A stretch of DNA of 39,373 nt from Acidobacteriota bacterium (GCA_026394075.1 JAPKYX010000039.1:1-39373); one strand, 5' to 3'. Shown: positions 1 through 9,801, counted from the first letter of the stretch. Program-made: numbers and translations. The notes: a model not told the origin generated them from the letters alone.

Positions 1-2297
1 TGGGCAAGGCCTTTCTGGGCCTGACGATTGCGTGTGCGCGCTGCCACGACCACAAGCTGGACCCGATTCCGACGGCTGATTACTACGCGCTCTATGGCGT
101 GCTGTCGAGCTCGCGCATGGTGATGCGGACGGCGGATGTGCAGCAGGCGCAGGACCGAATCAAGCAGCAGTTGGCCGCGTTGAAGGCACCGATCCGGCGT
201 GAAGTGGCGAAGGCGTGGCAGCTGGAGCTGGAGACGCTGCCGCGTTATCTGATGGCGGCCTATCGCGCCTGGTCCGGCGGAGCTCCAGTGGCGGCGGATG
301 TGGCGGAGTTGCCGGTGGAGCGCGTCCAGGCGTGGGTGTCGCAGTTCGAGAAACCGAAGGCGGGCATGGAAGAACCGCTCTCGGTGCTGGCTCGCGTGGG
401 CAAGGGCGAGCTGGCTTCTGAGTGGGCGGCCGCCGCCAAGGCGTACGCGCAAGAGAGCACTTCGCGCGCGGCCTACAACCGCGAGAACTTTCAACCTTTT
501 GGTGATCTGGCCAAGGATGGCTTTGGCGGCTGGCAGGCCGATGGTACGGGGCTGACGGGGGCGCTGAAAGGTGCTTCACCGTCGGGTGAGTTTGCAGTGG
601 CCAATCGCGGCACGGCGGCCATCTCCGGCATCTTCCCGGCGGGCATCTATACGCATGCCTTGTCGGAGCGGTTGAATGGCGGATTGCGTTCGCCGCTGGT
701 GCCGAAGGACAAGAAGTTCGTCAGCTTGGAGGTGATGGGCGGGGAGTTGGGGGCTCGGCGGACGATTCTCGACAACTGCATGTTGAGCGAGGACTACCAA
801 CTGATCGAGAACGCGCGTCCGGCCTGGGTGAAGGTGCCCAACCGCGATGACCAGAAGTCACTGCCTTTCTACATTGAACTGGTGACGAAGCAGGACAACC
901 CGCGCATTCCGGACCGTCCGGGGCGGCTGAAGACGACGCCGGAACAGGTGGCTTCGCCCTATTCCTATTTCGGGGTGGCGCGCGCGGTGCTGCACGATGT
1001 CGATGCCAGCCCGAAGCCCGAGTTGTCGCACGTGGAGCGGCTGTTCGCGGGGCCGGCTCCGAAGACGATGGACGACGTGGCGGCACGCTACGCGCAAGTG
1101 ACCCGGCAGGCGCTGGCGGCCTGGGAGGCGGGCACGGCGACCGATGATGATGCGCGTTGGCTGGGCTGGTTGCTCGATGCCAAGCTGCTGTCGAACAGCA
1201 CCGCGATGACGCCGGAACTTTCAGCGTTGGTGAGTGAGTACCGCGCGATCGATTCGCGGATCACCGCTCCAACGGCGGTGCAGGCGTTGGCGGACATGGA
1301 GCCGGGTTACGACGTCTCCGTGATGGTGGGAGGCGATGCGGAGCGGCCGGGCAAGGTGGCGGCACGCGGCTTCTTGTCGTTGCTGTCGAAGCCGGGGGCG
1401 GTGTTCAACCCGATGGGCAGCGGGCGACGCGAGGTGGCGGAGTTGATTGCTGATCCGGAGAATCCGCTAACGGCGCGGGTGATGGCGAATCGGATCTGGC
1501 AGCAGGTGTTCGGGCGTGGCATTGTGGCGACGGCGGACAACTTTGGCACCTACGGCGAGAAGCCGACGCATCCGGAACTGCTGGACTATCTGGCGACGCA
1601 GTTGGTGGAGGGTGGTTGGTCCGTGAAGAAACAGATCCGGCTGCTGGTGACTTCACAGGCGTTTCAGCAGGCCGGGACGCCCAGTGCGGAGGCGGTGCGC
1701 ATTGATCCGCGCAATGCGTGGCTGTCGCATTACCCGATCCGGCGGATGGGGGCGGAGTCGATCCGGGATTCGATTTTGGCCATCTCGGGACGGCTCGACC
1801 GCACCATGTATGGACCCAGCATTCAGCCGCATCGGGAGGAGCCGAAGGATTACCGGAAGCTGCACCAGGGGCCGCTCGATGGCGATGGGCGGCGGAGCAT
1901 CTATGTGAAGGTGACGCGGCATGAGGGGTCGCGCTTTTTGGAGACCTTCGATTTTCCGAACCCGAACGTGGCGCGCGGGACTCGCGACACTACCAACGTG
2001 CCGCCACAGGCGCTGGCGCTAATGAATGATCCGTTTGTGGTGGCGCAGGCGGGCGTGTGGGCGGAGCTGCTGATCGCCCAGCAGGCCCCGACCGTGGAGG
2101 CTCGCATTGCGGCCATGTTCCGGACGGCCCTGGGGCGCGCGCCGCAGACTGCCGAGACGGAGCGGTTTGTGGGGTTGACCAAGGAGCTGGCCAGCTTGCA
2201 GAAGGTGCCCGCGGACAAGCTGATGGGGAGCCGCGAGTTGTGGAAGGATGTCGCGCATGCGGTGTTCAATCTGAAAGAGTTCGTGTATGTGCGTTAG
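1..2297 (+). CDS. PSD1 / DUF1553 domain protein, 5' end missing
   Basis: The reading frame is already open at the left edge (codons in phase with base 3), so the N-terminal part is missing. At bases 33-56 the frame encodes a CxxCHDHK motif followed by LDPIPTADYYAL, the signature at the end of the DUF1549 (PSCyt2) domain that precedes DUF1553 in Planctomycetes- and Acidobacteriota-type proteins. The C-terminal 300 residues match DUF1553 (PSD1): NPLTARVMANRIWQ, FGTYGEKPTHPELLDYLA, a WSVKKQIRLLV segment and a PNVARGTRDTTNVPPQAL stretch. The function of the family is unproven. The CxxCH site suggests haem or metal binding and a periplasmic location. A DUF1501 gene follows after 45 bp, the usual pairing for this family, so the two probably act together. 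An internal ATG at 99 is available but unlikely to be the true start. Confidence 0.93.
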   Translation, partial: GKAFLGLTIACARCHDHKLDPIPTADYYALYGVLSSSRMVMRTADVQQAQDRIKQQLAALKAPIRREVAKAWQLELETLPRYLMAAYRAWSGGAPVAADVAELPVERVQAWVSQFEKPKAGMEEPLSVLARVGKGELASEWAAAAKAYAQESTSRAAYNRENFQPFGDLAKDGFGGWQADGTGLTGALKGASPSGEFAVANRGTAAISGIFPAGIYTHALSERLNGGLRSPLVPKDKKFVSLEVMGGELGARRTILDNCMLSEDYQLIENARPAWVKVPNRDDQKSLPFYIELVTKQDNPRIPDRPGRLKTTPEQVASPYSYFGVARAVLHDVDASPKPELSHVERLFAGPAPKTMDDVAARYAQVTRQALAAWEAGTATDDDARWLGWLLDAKLLSNSTAMTPELSALVSEYRAIDSRITAPTAVQALADMEPGYDVSVMVGGDAERPGKVAARGFLSLLSKPGAVFNPMGSGRREVAELIADPENPLTARVMANRIWQQVFGRGIVATADNFGTYGEKPTHPELLDYLATQLVEGGWSVKKQIRLLVTSQAFQQAGTPSAEAVRIDPRNAWLSHYPIRRMGAESIRDSILAISGRLDRTMYGPSIQPHREEPKDYRKLHQGPLDGDGRRSIYVKVTRHEGSRFLETFDFPNPNVARGTRDTTNVPPQALALMNDPFVVAQAGVWAELLIAQQAPTVEARIAAMFRTALGRAPQTAETERFVGLTKELASLQKVPADKLMGSRELWKDVAHAVFNLKEFVYVR

Positions 2298-2330
2298 CGG
2301 CGCGTCGGCGCGGCGCATGGGGCTGATGCA

Positions 2331-2342
2331 TGAGGAGGAACG
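2331..2342 (+). promoter_or_regulatory. Ribosome binding site of the DUF1501 gene
   Basis: An AGGAGG core lies four bases before the ATG at 2343. It is one of the clearest Shine-Dalgarno sites in the window and fixes that start. It lies just after the stop codon of the DUF1553 gene, consistent with one transcript for both. Confidence 0.8.
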
Positions 2343-3773
2343 ATGAGTCATCCGAAAGATTGCCAGGGATCACAGGCGGTGCCGCTGAAGCGACGGGATG
2401 TTTTGCGTCAGGCCTCCACCGGGTTTGGTTTGACTGCCCTCGCATCATTGATGGCGGACAAGGCTTATGCGGGCTTGGCGGGTGGCGCCACGCACTTTGC
2501 TCCGAAGGCGAAGAACGTCATTTTCTGCTTTATGCCGGGCGGGATGTCGCATGTAGATACGTTTGATCCGAAGCCCAAGCTGGCGGAGATGAACGGCAAG
2601 AAGTTTGACGGCTTCTATCAGGTGGGGGCCAAGGCGGAGACGAACCGGCAGTGGCTGGGGAGCCCGTGGCAGTTTAAGCAGCATGGCCAATCGGGTGTGT
2701 GGGTTAGTGAGCTGTTTCCGCACATCGCCAAGTGTGTGGATGAAATGGCGATTGTCCGGTCCATGGTGTCGGGCTTTCCGCTGCACCCGCGCGGCAATCT
2801 GTTGATGCACACGGGTCGCAACACGGGCGGTTTCCCGAGCCTTGGTTCCTGGGTGAACTACGCGCTGGGCAGCGAGAACAAGAATCTGCCGGGCTATGTG
2901 CTGCTGCATGCCGGTGCCGTGCCGCCCGGGGGCTTGGAGAATTTCTCGAACGGCTTCCTGCCCGCCACGCATCAGGCGACCGCCATGCATGCCGAAGGCA
3001 AGCCGGTGATCAACATTGACGCCGCCGACAAGGACCCCAAGATCCAGCGCGCCAAGCTGGACACGCTGCTGCAGCAGGATCGGCAGTTTCTGGCCGCGAT
3101 CGGGCAGGACGACGGCATCGACGCGGCGATCAAGAACTACGAGATGGCCTACACGATGCAATCGGTGGTGCCGGATGTGTTGAATCTGGATAAGGAGTCC
3201 GAGGCGACCAAGAAGCTGTATGGCGTGGACGGCCCGGAACGGCACCAGCGGAACTATTCGCGGCAGTGCCTGCGGGCGCGGCGGTTGGTCGAGGCCGGTG
3301 TGCGGTTTGTCGAGATCACGTGCCCAGAGGTGTTTGGCGGCGACAACGGGACCTGGGATCAGCATTCGGACTTGAAGAAGGGTCACGAAGGGAATTCGCT
3401 GATCACTGATCAAGGCGTGGCGGCGCTGATCCAGGATTTGAAATCGCGCGGGATGCTGGGGGAGACGCTGGTGGTGTGGGCGACGGAGTTTGGGCGTACA
3501 CCGCACGGGCCGAAGCCGGACGCGCGGGATCATCATGAGACGGCGTTTACGGTGTGGATGGCGGGCGGCGGGATGAAGGGCGGCACGGTGTACGGCGCGA
3601 CCGATGAGGTGGGCATGCGGGCGGTGGAGAACGTGACGGAAGTGCATGATCTCCATGCGACGATCCTGCACGCCTTGGGCCTGGACCACAAGAAGCTGAC
3701 CTACCGTTTCGGCGGACGCGATGTCAGCTTGACGGACGTGCATGGGCACGTGGTGCGGGAGTTGCTGGCTTAG
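2343..3773 (+). CDS. DUF1501 domain-containing exported protein
   Basis: A 476-residue protein of the DUF1501 family (sulfatase/alkaline-phosphatase-like fold). Residues 16-40 form a Tat-like signal (KRRDVLRQASTGFGLTAL) followed by an Ala-rich cleavage region, so export by the twin-arginine pathway is likely. Family landmarks follow in order: FCFMPGGMSHVDTFDPKP near residue 60, HPRGNLLMHTGRNTGGFPSLGSW near 150, CLRARRLVEAGVRFVEI near 305, TLVVWATEFGRTPHGP near 380, and a C-terminal HDLHATILHALGLDHKKLTYRFGGRD. The biochemical role is not established, but the conserved Asp/His sets resemble metal-dependent hydrolases. It is the second gene after the DUF1553 gene, and this pair is recurrent in Planctomycetes and Solibacter-like genomes. 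Length and motif order look complete. Confidence 0.94.
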   Translation: MSHPKDCQGSQAVPLKRRDVLRQASTGFGLTALASLMADKAYAGLAGGATHFAPKAKNVIFCFMPGGMSHVDTFDPKPKLAEMNGKKFDGFYQVGAKAETNRQWLGSPWQFKQHGQSGVWVSELFPHIAKCVDEMAIVRSMVSGFPLHPRGNLLMHTGRNTGGFPSLGSWVNYALGSENKNLPGYVLLHAGAVPPGGLENFSNGFLPATHQATAMHAEGKPVINIDAADKDPKIQRAKLDTLLQQDRQFLAAIGQDDGIDAAIKNYEMAYTMQSVVPDVLNLDKESEATKKLYGVDGPERHQRNYSRQCLRARRLVEAGVRFVEITCPEVFGGDNGTWDQHSDLKKGHEGNSLITDQGVAALIQDLKSRGMLGETLVVWATEFGRTPHGPKPDARDHHETAFTVWMAGGGMKGGTVYGATDEVGMRAVENVTEVHDLHATILHALGLDHKKLTYRFGGRDVSLTDVHGHVVRELLA

Positions 3774-3865
3774 GGGCAGGATCGCGGAGAAGAGTTGCCC
3801 GCTCCTTCTGATGACGACTTTGCTATCGGCTTAGTTTGGCCGCAAAGGGCTTTGAAGTAAAGGTA

Positions 3866-3894
3866 TTTACGAATCGCTGCCTTCGAATCATAAT
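3866..3894 (+). promoter_or_regulatory. Candidate sigma-70-type promoter
   Basis: TTTACG (3866-3871) and CATAAT (3889-3894) are separated by exactly 17 bases and match the -35 and -10 consensus at four and five of six positions. The stretch is AT-rich compared with its surroundings and lies about 90 bp before the small gene at 3987. Pattern match only, with no transcription data. Confidence 0.4.
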
Positions 3895-3986
3895 TAGGTA
3901 TCCTTGCGATTCAAAAGCCAGGATGCGCGCTTTCGGATTGGAAACGTGTTTTTCCATATCGGGCGAGATTGTGAATGAAGGTGGCC

Positions 3987-4421
3987 ATGACGCATCCATT
4001 TCTTGAAAACGCGGCGGCGCTGGAGGCGTTTGTTGGTGATTGGCTCTCCGGGCGGTTGCCGAAGGCGGCGTGGACGCATGCGGCCCATGTCGCTGCGTGC
4101 GCCTATCATGCGGTGGGGCAGGATTGGGAGGCTACGTTTGCCGTCATGAAAAGGGGCATCCTGGACTTCAACACGGCGGTGGGGACGGCGAACACGCGGT
4201 CGAGCGGGTATCACGAAACTCTGACGCGGCTGTGGGCGGCGGTGATTGTGGACCACGTGGCGGCGGCCGGGTGTAGGACGCGGTTTGAGGCGGCCTGTTC
4301 GGCGGTGGAGCGGTTTGGGGAAGATCGCACGCTCCACCGGCGGTACTACAGCTTTGATGTGGCCAAGGATGAGCGGGCGCGGGCGGAATGGGTGGCTCCG
4401 GATGTGGCCGGAGCCGGTTGA
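3987..4421 (+). CDS. Conserved protein of unknown function (WTHAAH / GYHETLT family)
   Basis: A soluble protein of about 144 residues. I recognise recurring landmarks of an uncharacterised bacterial family: a WTHAAHVA segment near the N-terminus, an NTAVGTANTRSSGYHETLTRLW segment in the middle, and a C-terminal RYYSFDVAKDERARAEWVAPD. The two His-containing motifs suggest a metal or ligand site, but no activity is known to me. The ATG at 3987 is preferred because AAGGTGG lies a few bases before it. An ATG four codons upstream (3975) has no such site. No signal peptide or membrane segment is visible. It is transcribed alone, convergent with the Gfo/Idh gene. Confidence 0.8.
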   Translation: MTHPFLENAAALEAFVGDWLSGRLPKAAWTHAAHVAACAYHAVGQDWEATFAVMKRGILDFNTAVGTANTRSSGYHETLTRLWAAVIVDHVAAAGCRTRFEAACSAVERFGEDRTLHRRYYSFDVAKDERARAEWVAPDVAGAG

Positions 4422-4472
4422 TGTTCCGATTGAGCGGTCGACATTTCTGAGCGCGTCGGGCCGAGCCCCGAC

Positions 4473-4499
4473 CTGCAGGAGGGGCCTGTCCTCCCGCAG
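4473..4499. repeat. Hairpin in a convergent intergenic region
   Basis: CTGCAGGAGG (4473-4482) and CCTCCCGCAG (4490-4499) form a 10-bp stem with one mismatch and a 7-base loop. A 6-bp stem, GTCGGG/CCCGAC, lies just before it (about 4455-4472). It sits between the convergent ends at 4421 and 4615 and has no T-run, so it may be a rho-assisted terminator or a palindromic intergenic repeat. Confidence 0.4.
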
Positions 4500-4560
4500 C
4501 CAAGACACTCCATCCACGCGGACATTGCTTGACCACAGCAGCCGTGCATCGCTCGGGCAG

Positions 4561-4585
4561 ACCGCTCCTGCGGGTCGCGGCTCGG
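4561..4585. repeat. Dispersed intergenic repeat, copy 1
   Basis: A 25-base segment starting ACCGCTCC and ending GTCGCGGCTCGG is nearly the same as 12029-12054: about 24 of 26 positions agree with one gap. Both copies lie outside genes, just downstream of a 3' end or between transcription units. This suggests a family of short interspersed elements in the genome. Confidence 0.5.
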
Positions 4586-4614
4586 TTACGAACCACGACC
4601 CCGGTGGAGCCCGA

Positions 4615-6213
4615 CTACCCGTTCAGGGTCCAGTTGGGGCGGTACTGGCGCTTCAGGTAGTCGTTGGCTTCGGTTGAGTTGGTGACGCGGCCGGTGGCGG
4701 CATCGTAGGTCAGCTTTTTGCCGGCGCGGTGGGCGACCAGGCCCAGCAGCATCTGCTCGATCATGCTGCCGGAATAGTCGAAGTCGCAGTGTGTTTTGCT
4801 GGACGTTCCGTGGGTGACGCCGTTGTATTTGCCTTTGCAGGCGTCGATCCATTCCTGCTGGAAGACGTCGGTGCCGGGTCCGGGGGCGCGGCCTTCGCGG
4901 ATGGCTTGGGCGACCGGGGCGATCTGCGGGTTGGGCAGGCCCAGAGCGGCGGGCAGGCCGTTTTCCAGAAACTCGACTTTGGCGAAGCCGTTGGCGCTGG
5001 GGGCGGCGCTGGGCATGGCGTTGAAGCCTTTGGGCAGCGCGGAGGGCGGGCTGGCCGGGCGTGGCGGGACCGGGCGGGCGGCTTGCGTGATCTGGCCCGT
5101 GCCGCCGATCAGCGGCAGTGTCTTGTCCGCGGCGCGGCGCTGGTAGTAAGTGAAGTCGCCATCGTCGTTGTTGGGGATGATGACGCGGGTGGTGAAGTCG
5201 GCGAAGATGGCGCCTTTGGTCCCTTCAAAGATGGCTCCGTTGCCGACGCGTGAAAGGTCGAGGTAGGGCTTGGGGGCGCTGGGCTTCAGGCCGCCTTGAT
5301 ACCAGTGGACCGTGATGGGTCCGCGCCAGCTGTTGGCGGGGTGCTCAAAGGCGACCTTCAGCTTTACCGGGCAGATGTCGGCGTTGTATTTGTCGGTGAC
5401 GTCCTGATCCACCTCAATGCCGGAGGGGGCACCGGCGTCGATCACGTTCCACAGCAGGTCCATGGTGTGCGCGCCCATGTCGCCCATCTGGCCAACGCCG
5501 AAGTCACGATACATGTTCCAGAACAGGCAGTTCAGGCCGTTGGAGCCGCCGAAGTATTGCGGGCTGTAGGGGTGGTAGGGCGACGGGCCGATCCACTGTT
5601 CGTAGTGCAGCGAGGCGGGCGGGTTGCCTTCACCGGCGGGGTAGCCGGGGCGGGGGAGTTCGCGGGCGTCCCAGGCGTGGACGGTCTTCAGTTCGCCGAT
5701 GGCGCCGTCGAGGATCAGCTCGCGGAGGCGTTCGAAGTTGGGGTAGGCGTGGCGCTGGGTGCCGTGCTGGGTGGCCAGCTTGGTGCGGTTCTTCAGGTAG
5801 GTGGCGCGGACGGTGCGAGCTTCTTCCACCGAGATACCGAGCGGCTTTTCGCAGAAGACATGCATGCCGCGGTTCATGGCCCAGTTGGCGATGAAGGCGT
5901 GGTGATGGTCCGCCGTGCAGATGATGACGGCTTCGACGTCTTTCTGGTCCAGCAGTTTGCGCCAGTCGTAGTAAGTCTTGGCTTTGGGGAAGATCTCGAG
6001 CGCCTCTTTGGTGCGGGTGTCATTGACGTCGCACAGGGCCACGACGTTCTCGTTGCGCATCACGTTGTAGTGCGCGGTGCCGCGGCCCCAGACGCCGATC
6101 AGGGCAACGTTGAGCTTGTTCGAGGGGGCGTTTTGGCCGCGGAGGGTGCCGCTTTTGAGGATGGTTAAACCGGCGGCGGAGACGGTGGATTTCAGCAGGT
6201 CGCGTCGTTGCAT
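4615..6213 (-). CDS. Gfo/Idh/MocA family oxidoreductase, exported
   Basis: A 532-residue NAD(P)-dependent sugar dehydrogenase-type protein. It starts with a Tat-like signal (MQRRDLLKSTVSAAGLTIL). The Rossmann nucleotide-binding region follows (VALIGVWGRGTAHYN near residue 36, ALCDVN near 59), then the family EKP motif (FCEKPLGIS near 120) and the C-terminal alpha/beta domain with HAWDARELPRPG and GDMGAHTMDLLWNVIDAG. Exported Gfo/Idh proteins are common in polysaccharide-degrading Bacteroidetes, Planctomycetes and Acidobacteriota, but the substrate cannot be read from sequence. Residues about 385-420 form a Pro/Ala-rich low-complexity insertion absent from most members. GAGG lies six bases before the ATG and supports the start. 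The gene stands alone, with the TonB receptor's terminator just upstream. Confidence 0.92.
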   Translation of the reverse strand: MQRRDLLKSTVSAAGLTILKSGTLRGQNAPSNKLNVALIGVWGRGTAHYNVMRNENVVALCDVNDTRTKEALEIFPKAKTYYDWRKLLDQKDVEAVIICTADHHHAFIANWAMNRGMHVFCEKPLGISVEEARTVRATYLKNRTKLATQHGTQRHAYPNFERLRELILDGAIGELKTVHAWDARELPRPGYPAGEGNPPASLHYEQWIGPSPYHPYSPQYFGGSNGLNCLFWNMYRDFGVGQMGDMGAHTMDLLWNVIDAGAPSGIEVDQDVTDKYNADICPVKLKVAFEHPANSWRGPITVHWYQGGLKPSAPKPYLDLSRVGNGAIFEGTKGAIFADFTTRVIIPNNDDGDFTYYQRRAADKTLPLIGGTGQITQAARPVPPRPASPPSALPKGFNAMPSAAPSANGFAKVEFLENGLPAALGLPNPQIAPVAQAIREGRAPGPGTDVFQQEWIDACKGKYNGVTHGTSSKTHCDFDYSGSMIEQMLLGLVAHRAGKKLTYDAATGRVTNSTEANDYLKRQYRPNWTLNG

Positions 6214-6287
6214 GGAGGGCCTCTTTCGACGTCTATCGTATCCGAAGCGGAGGGCGCAATGAAGGCCCCCAAGAAGAGGCTCCCCCC

Positions 6288-6343
6288 AAAAAAGAAAAGG
6301 GCGGAGTACCGGCCACCAAACTGGTGACCGAAGTACTCCGCCC
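6288..6343 (-). terminator. Rho-independent terminator of the TonB receptor gene
   Basis: A perfect 11-bp inverted repeat (GGGCGGAGTAC at 6299-6309, its complement at 6333-6343) encloses a second nested stem (about 6311-6329) that pairs best in minus-strand RNA, where one mismatch becomes G-U. Leftward, the stem is followed by TTTTCTTTTTT (complement of 6288-6298). Stem plus U-tract on the minus strand is a textbook intrinsic terminator, 30 bp after the receptor's likely stop codon. Confidence 0.88.
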
Positions 6344-6372
6344 GGAAGGGAACGGAATGAACCGCGCTGAGC

Positions 6373-9300
6373 TTAGAAGCTCAGCCGGAGGCCCATGGTG
6401 ATGGCGCGAGCGCCCACCTGGGGTCCGGTGGGGCGGCCAAAGTTGGCGTTGCCCACGGTGCCGTTGACGCCGCCGAAGCGGGTGCGGTTGAACAGGTTGA
6501 ACGCGTCGGCGCGGAATTGCAGCACCACCGGGTTCTTTTCGTTGTTCCACAGCGTCGTCCGCTTCGAGAGGCCGACGTTTTCGAAGGCGACCATCGGTTG
6601 GCGGAAGTCGTTCTGGTAGAGCGCCGCGGTGCCCAGGGTGAACGGAGCGGCGGCGGTGAAGACGCCGGTTGCCCGAGTAGTAACGCTGCGCGCCGGAAAT
6701 GGTCCAGCCACTCACCGCCGCGTTGACGAAGTGGTTGGTGGTGCCCAGGAACTTCTTGCCCTTGCCGAACGGCATGTCGTAGGCCCAGACCAGGTTCAGC
6801 ACGTGCGGCTGATCGAACGGATTGAAGGACTTCATGTCCCGCAGATTGTTCGCATCCTGCGCGCCGATGTTGAAGTGCTGGCTGAAGATCTGACGCCAGT
6901 GGGCGTTGGCCAGGGACTTGGACCAGGTGTAAGCCGCCAGCAACTGGAAGCCACCGAAGCGGCGTTCCACCTTGGTTTGCAGCGAGTCGTACCAGGTCTG
7001 GCCGTCGCCAGAGTTACGGCTGAGCACGTCCAGATACTGCGGGAACGGCCGCAGCGACTGGGCGACGGAGCGGTTGGTGGGGAAGCCGGCGTAGGGCAGC
7101 CGGAAGTTGGCCGCTCCGACGGTCTGCGTCAACAAGCTGCCTTTGGACAGTTCGCTGACGGGTAGCTGGTTGTTCGTGATGGTGGAATTCAAGCCACTGC
7201 CGCGATTGCCGACATAGGCTACATCGATCAGGAAGCCCTTGACCTCATGCTGGATATTGAAGCTCCAGTTGTAGACGCGGGGCGCCTTGCCGAACTTGGG
7301 CCCCAGGAAGTCGATGTTCTGGAAGTTGAGCAGGGTGGAATCGAGCAGCGGTGGCGGACGGAAGGTGGGGCTGACGGGAATCCCCGCGTCCCAGTTCAGG
7401 ACGGGGTTGACGCCGTCGCCGTTGGCGGTGTCGGGGTTCGAGAAGCCCGGGCGGCAGCCGCAACCACCGTTGCCGAGCGTCTGGTAGAAGATGCCCCAGC
7501 CGCCACGGATGACGGTCTTGGAGGCGACCTGGTAGGCAAAGCCCAGGCGGGGCCCGATGTTCGAGAAATCGGTGGGGTACGGGCGGGTCTGGCCATTGCG
7601 GCCGGGACCGGCACCGTAGAACACCAGCGCTCCGGGCAAGCCGCCAGCACCCGGGTTGGGGGTGGTGAGGCTGATGCTGCCGTAGTTGCCGTTGGGGAAG
7701 TGGAAGCCGATGGGCACTTCATACCGGATGCCCAGGTTCAACGTCAGCCGCTTGGTGATGCGGAAGTTGTCGTTGAAGTAGCCGGAGGTGTAACGGTAGA
7801 CGGCCTCATCGAACAGGACCGGGGTCCGCGTGATGTTGGCCTGGTTGACGCCACCCAGCAGCAGGCTGGCGAATTCGTGGCCACTGCCGGAGGTGCTGTT
7901 GGGGATGGCGGTCTGGGCGCGGTTGAAGAAGTACTGGCCATTGGTGGTGGCCAAGTCAAACCCGAAGGTGCTCAACCGACGCGAATCCCAGCCGAACTTC
8001 AGTTCGTGCTTGCCCTTCACCCAGGTGTAGCCCTGCGTGATCATGATGGTGTCGTTATCCTGGCCACCCTTGGCCACTTTGCCGTCCTGCACGCCGTAAG
8101 GCGACAGACCCGCCAAGCCCTGGAAGTTGATACGGGGCGTGGCATCAGACTGGCCGGACAGGCCGGGCAAGCCCAATTTGCTGCCGAACCCAGCCTGCGC
8201 GGGGTTGTCCCACAATTGGCGCGTGGCCGAATAGCCAAACGTGGTGTGCATCAGGAACGTCGGCGAGAACGTGTAGTCATGGTTGACGCGGACGTTGTAG
8301 GGGTACTGGCCCGATTGCCCCAGTCCATTGCCGATGGGGCCGGGGAAGTTGGTGGTGGACGCGGTGGCACCGTTTTCCTTGCTCAAGAAGAAGGAGAGGC
8401 GGTTGCGCTCAGTGAAGTTGTGATCCGCCTTGATGCTCCAGATCTTCTGCTCAATGACGTCGGTGTTGACGAAGTCATAGTTCTGCAGCAGGGTCGGGCG
8501 GGTGGGGTTGGGGATCAGCGGGAGCAGGTTCTTGGAAACGTTGCTGAACCGGTTGTTGGGGATCACGTTGTTGGGGAACGGTTGGCGGACGTTGCCCACC
8601 GTGGTGTTGGGATCGTAGATCAACTGAGTTCCCAACTCGCCAAAGTCGCCGCCCTTCATGCGCGCCGTGGGCAGGGTGCTCAGCGGGAAGCCGATGCTGG
8701 CCGGTAGCAGGCGCTGCGAATAGGTGTAATAGAAAAAGCTCTTGTTGCGGCCGTCGTAGACCTTGGGGATATAGACGGGGCCGCCGCCGGCGCCGCCGAT
8801 TTCATTCTGCCGCTCTTTGGGGCGGAAGGTGGTCGCCGGGTTGGTGCTGGCGTTGCGGGCCCAGGCGTTGGCATTCCAGATGTCGCGGCGCATGTTCAAA
8901 AACGCCGTGCCGTGGTACCAGTTGCTACCGCTCTTGGTCACGTAGGTTTCGACGCCACCGCCGAAGCGGCCGTACTCTGACGAGTAGCCACCGGTGATCA
9001 GCTTGAACTCCTGGAACATTTCGGCTGACGGCATGTTGAACACAACACCGCCCGATTCCGGAATGATCGCCGAAGCGCCGTCGATCTGCACTTCCTGCGC
9101 GCGGCCACCGGATCCAGAGATGCTGACTTCCGCGCCGGCGTTGACGCCGGGCATGTAGCTGACAAACGCGCGGGGATTACGGATGGCGCCGGTGAACAGC
9201 GGCACTTCATTCATGAACTTGGGCGAGAAGTTGGTGCCCTTGTCGCTGGAAGTGGTCTCCAGCAGTGGTGCTTCGGACGTCACTTCGACGGTCTGCTGCA

Positions 9301-9637
9301 CATCACCAACTTCCAGCTTGACGTCGAGGTCGACGCGCTGGGCGATGCGAATTTCCAGGTTCGGGCGGTTTACCTTCTTGAAACCGGCCTTCTCAACAGT
9401 CATGGCATAACCGGCGGCGGGCACGGAAGCGAAGATGTAGACTCCGGCTTCATTGGTGACCGTCTCTTGTTTGCTGCCGGTGGAGGTGCCGGTAATTACT
9501 ACTTTGGCGCCGGGGACGCTGGCACCATTGGAATCAGTCACGGTGCCGCCCAAGGCACCGGAGGCGATCTGGCCGAAGGCCAAACCGGCGCTGCATAGTA
9601 GCCCTATGACCCACGTGGTCAACTTGATATGTCTCAT
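6373..9637 (-). CDS. Oar-like TonB-dependent receptor, frame broken near the 3' end
   Basis: An outer-membrane receptor of the Oar/CarboxypepD_reg class. It has a signal peptide (residues 1-22, ending AFGQ), then a carboxypeptidase-regulatory-like beta-sandwich to about residue 105 (GALGGTVTDSNGASVPGAKV). A TonB plug follows (VQIDGASAIIP; GGYSSEYGRFGGGVETYVTKSGSN), then a long beta-barrel with NYDFVNTDVIEQ- and RYEVPIGFHFP-type strands. The frame that encodes the barrel runs on to a stop at 6233, but after SGWTISGAQRYYSGN (about 6675) it turns into Arg/His-rich nonsense. The true family ending (FTAAAPFTLGTAALYQNDFRQP to MGLRLSF, stop at 6373) lies in another frame. The usual stretch of roughly 40-60 residues between these parts is missing. 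A deletion plus frameshift is inferred. An AGAGGTG site precedes the ATG. Confidence 0.87.
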
Positions 9638-9660
9638 TTCACCTCTGTTTTTTGGTAGTC

Positions 9661-9684
9661 AACTCTATGATTTTTCATAGGGTT
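9661..9684 (-). promoter_or_regulatory. Hairpin in the leader of the TonB receptor gene
   Basis: AACTCTATGA and TCATAGGGTT (9661-9670, 9675-9684) form a 10-bp stem with one mismatch around TTTT. It lies 25-45 bases before the receptor start, in an AT-rich leader. It could be an operator or an mRNA structure. No known regulator site is recognised. Confidence 0.4.
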
Positions 9685-9801
9685 GGCTCGCTCTGTAAAC
9701 AATCTTCAAAAATCTTATAACAACCGCCGACGGATTGGTACACCTTTTTGAAACACCGCCATCCGGCGCTGGTGGTGAATCGGCGTGGGGAGGGAAAAAC
9801 G

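Noticed and set aside
2445..3749. Long minus-strand frame opposite the DUF1501 gene
   Set aside because: Arg/His-rich, no motif or ribosome site, and the opposite strand encodes a clear family protein.
5296..6168. 290-codon plus-strand frame opposite the Gfo/Idh gene
   Set aside because: Low-complexity Val/Gly/Asp shadow without motifs.
6233..6372. C-terminal 46 residues of the long receptor frame
   Set aside because: They run through the terminator hairpin and are out of the family's frame, so they are not real protein in the intact gene.
7247..8707. 486-codon plus-strand frame opposite the TonB receptor
   Set aside because: Val/Gly/Ala-rich shadow translation in GC-rich DNA; the receptor on the other strand has all its motifs.
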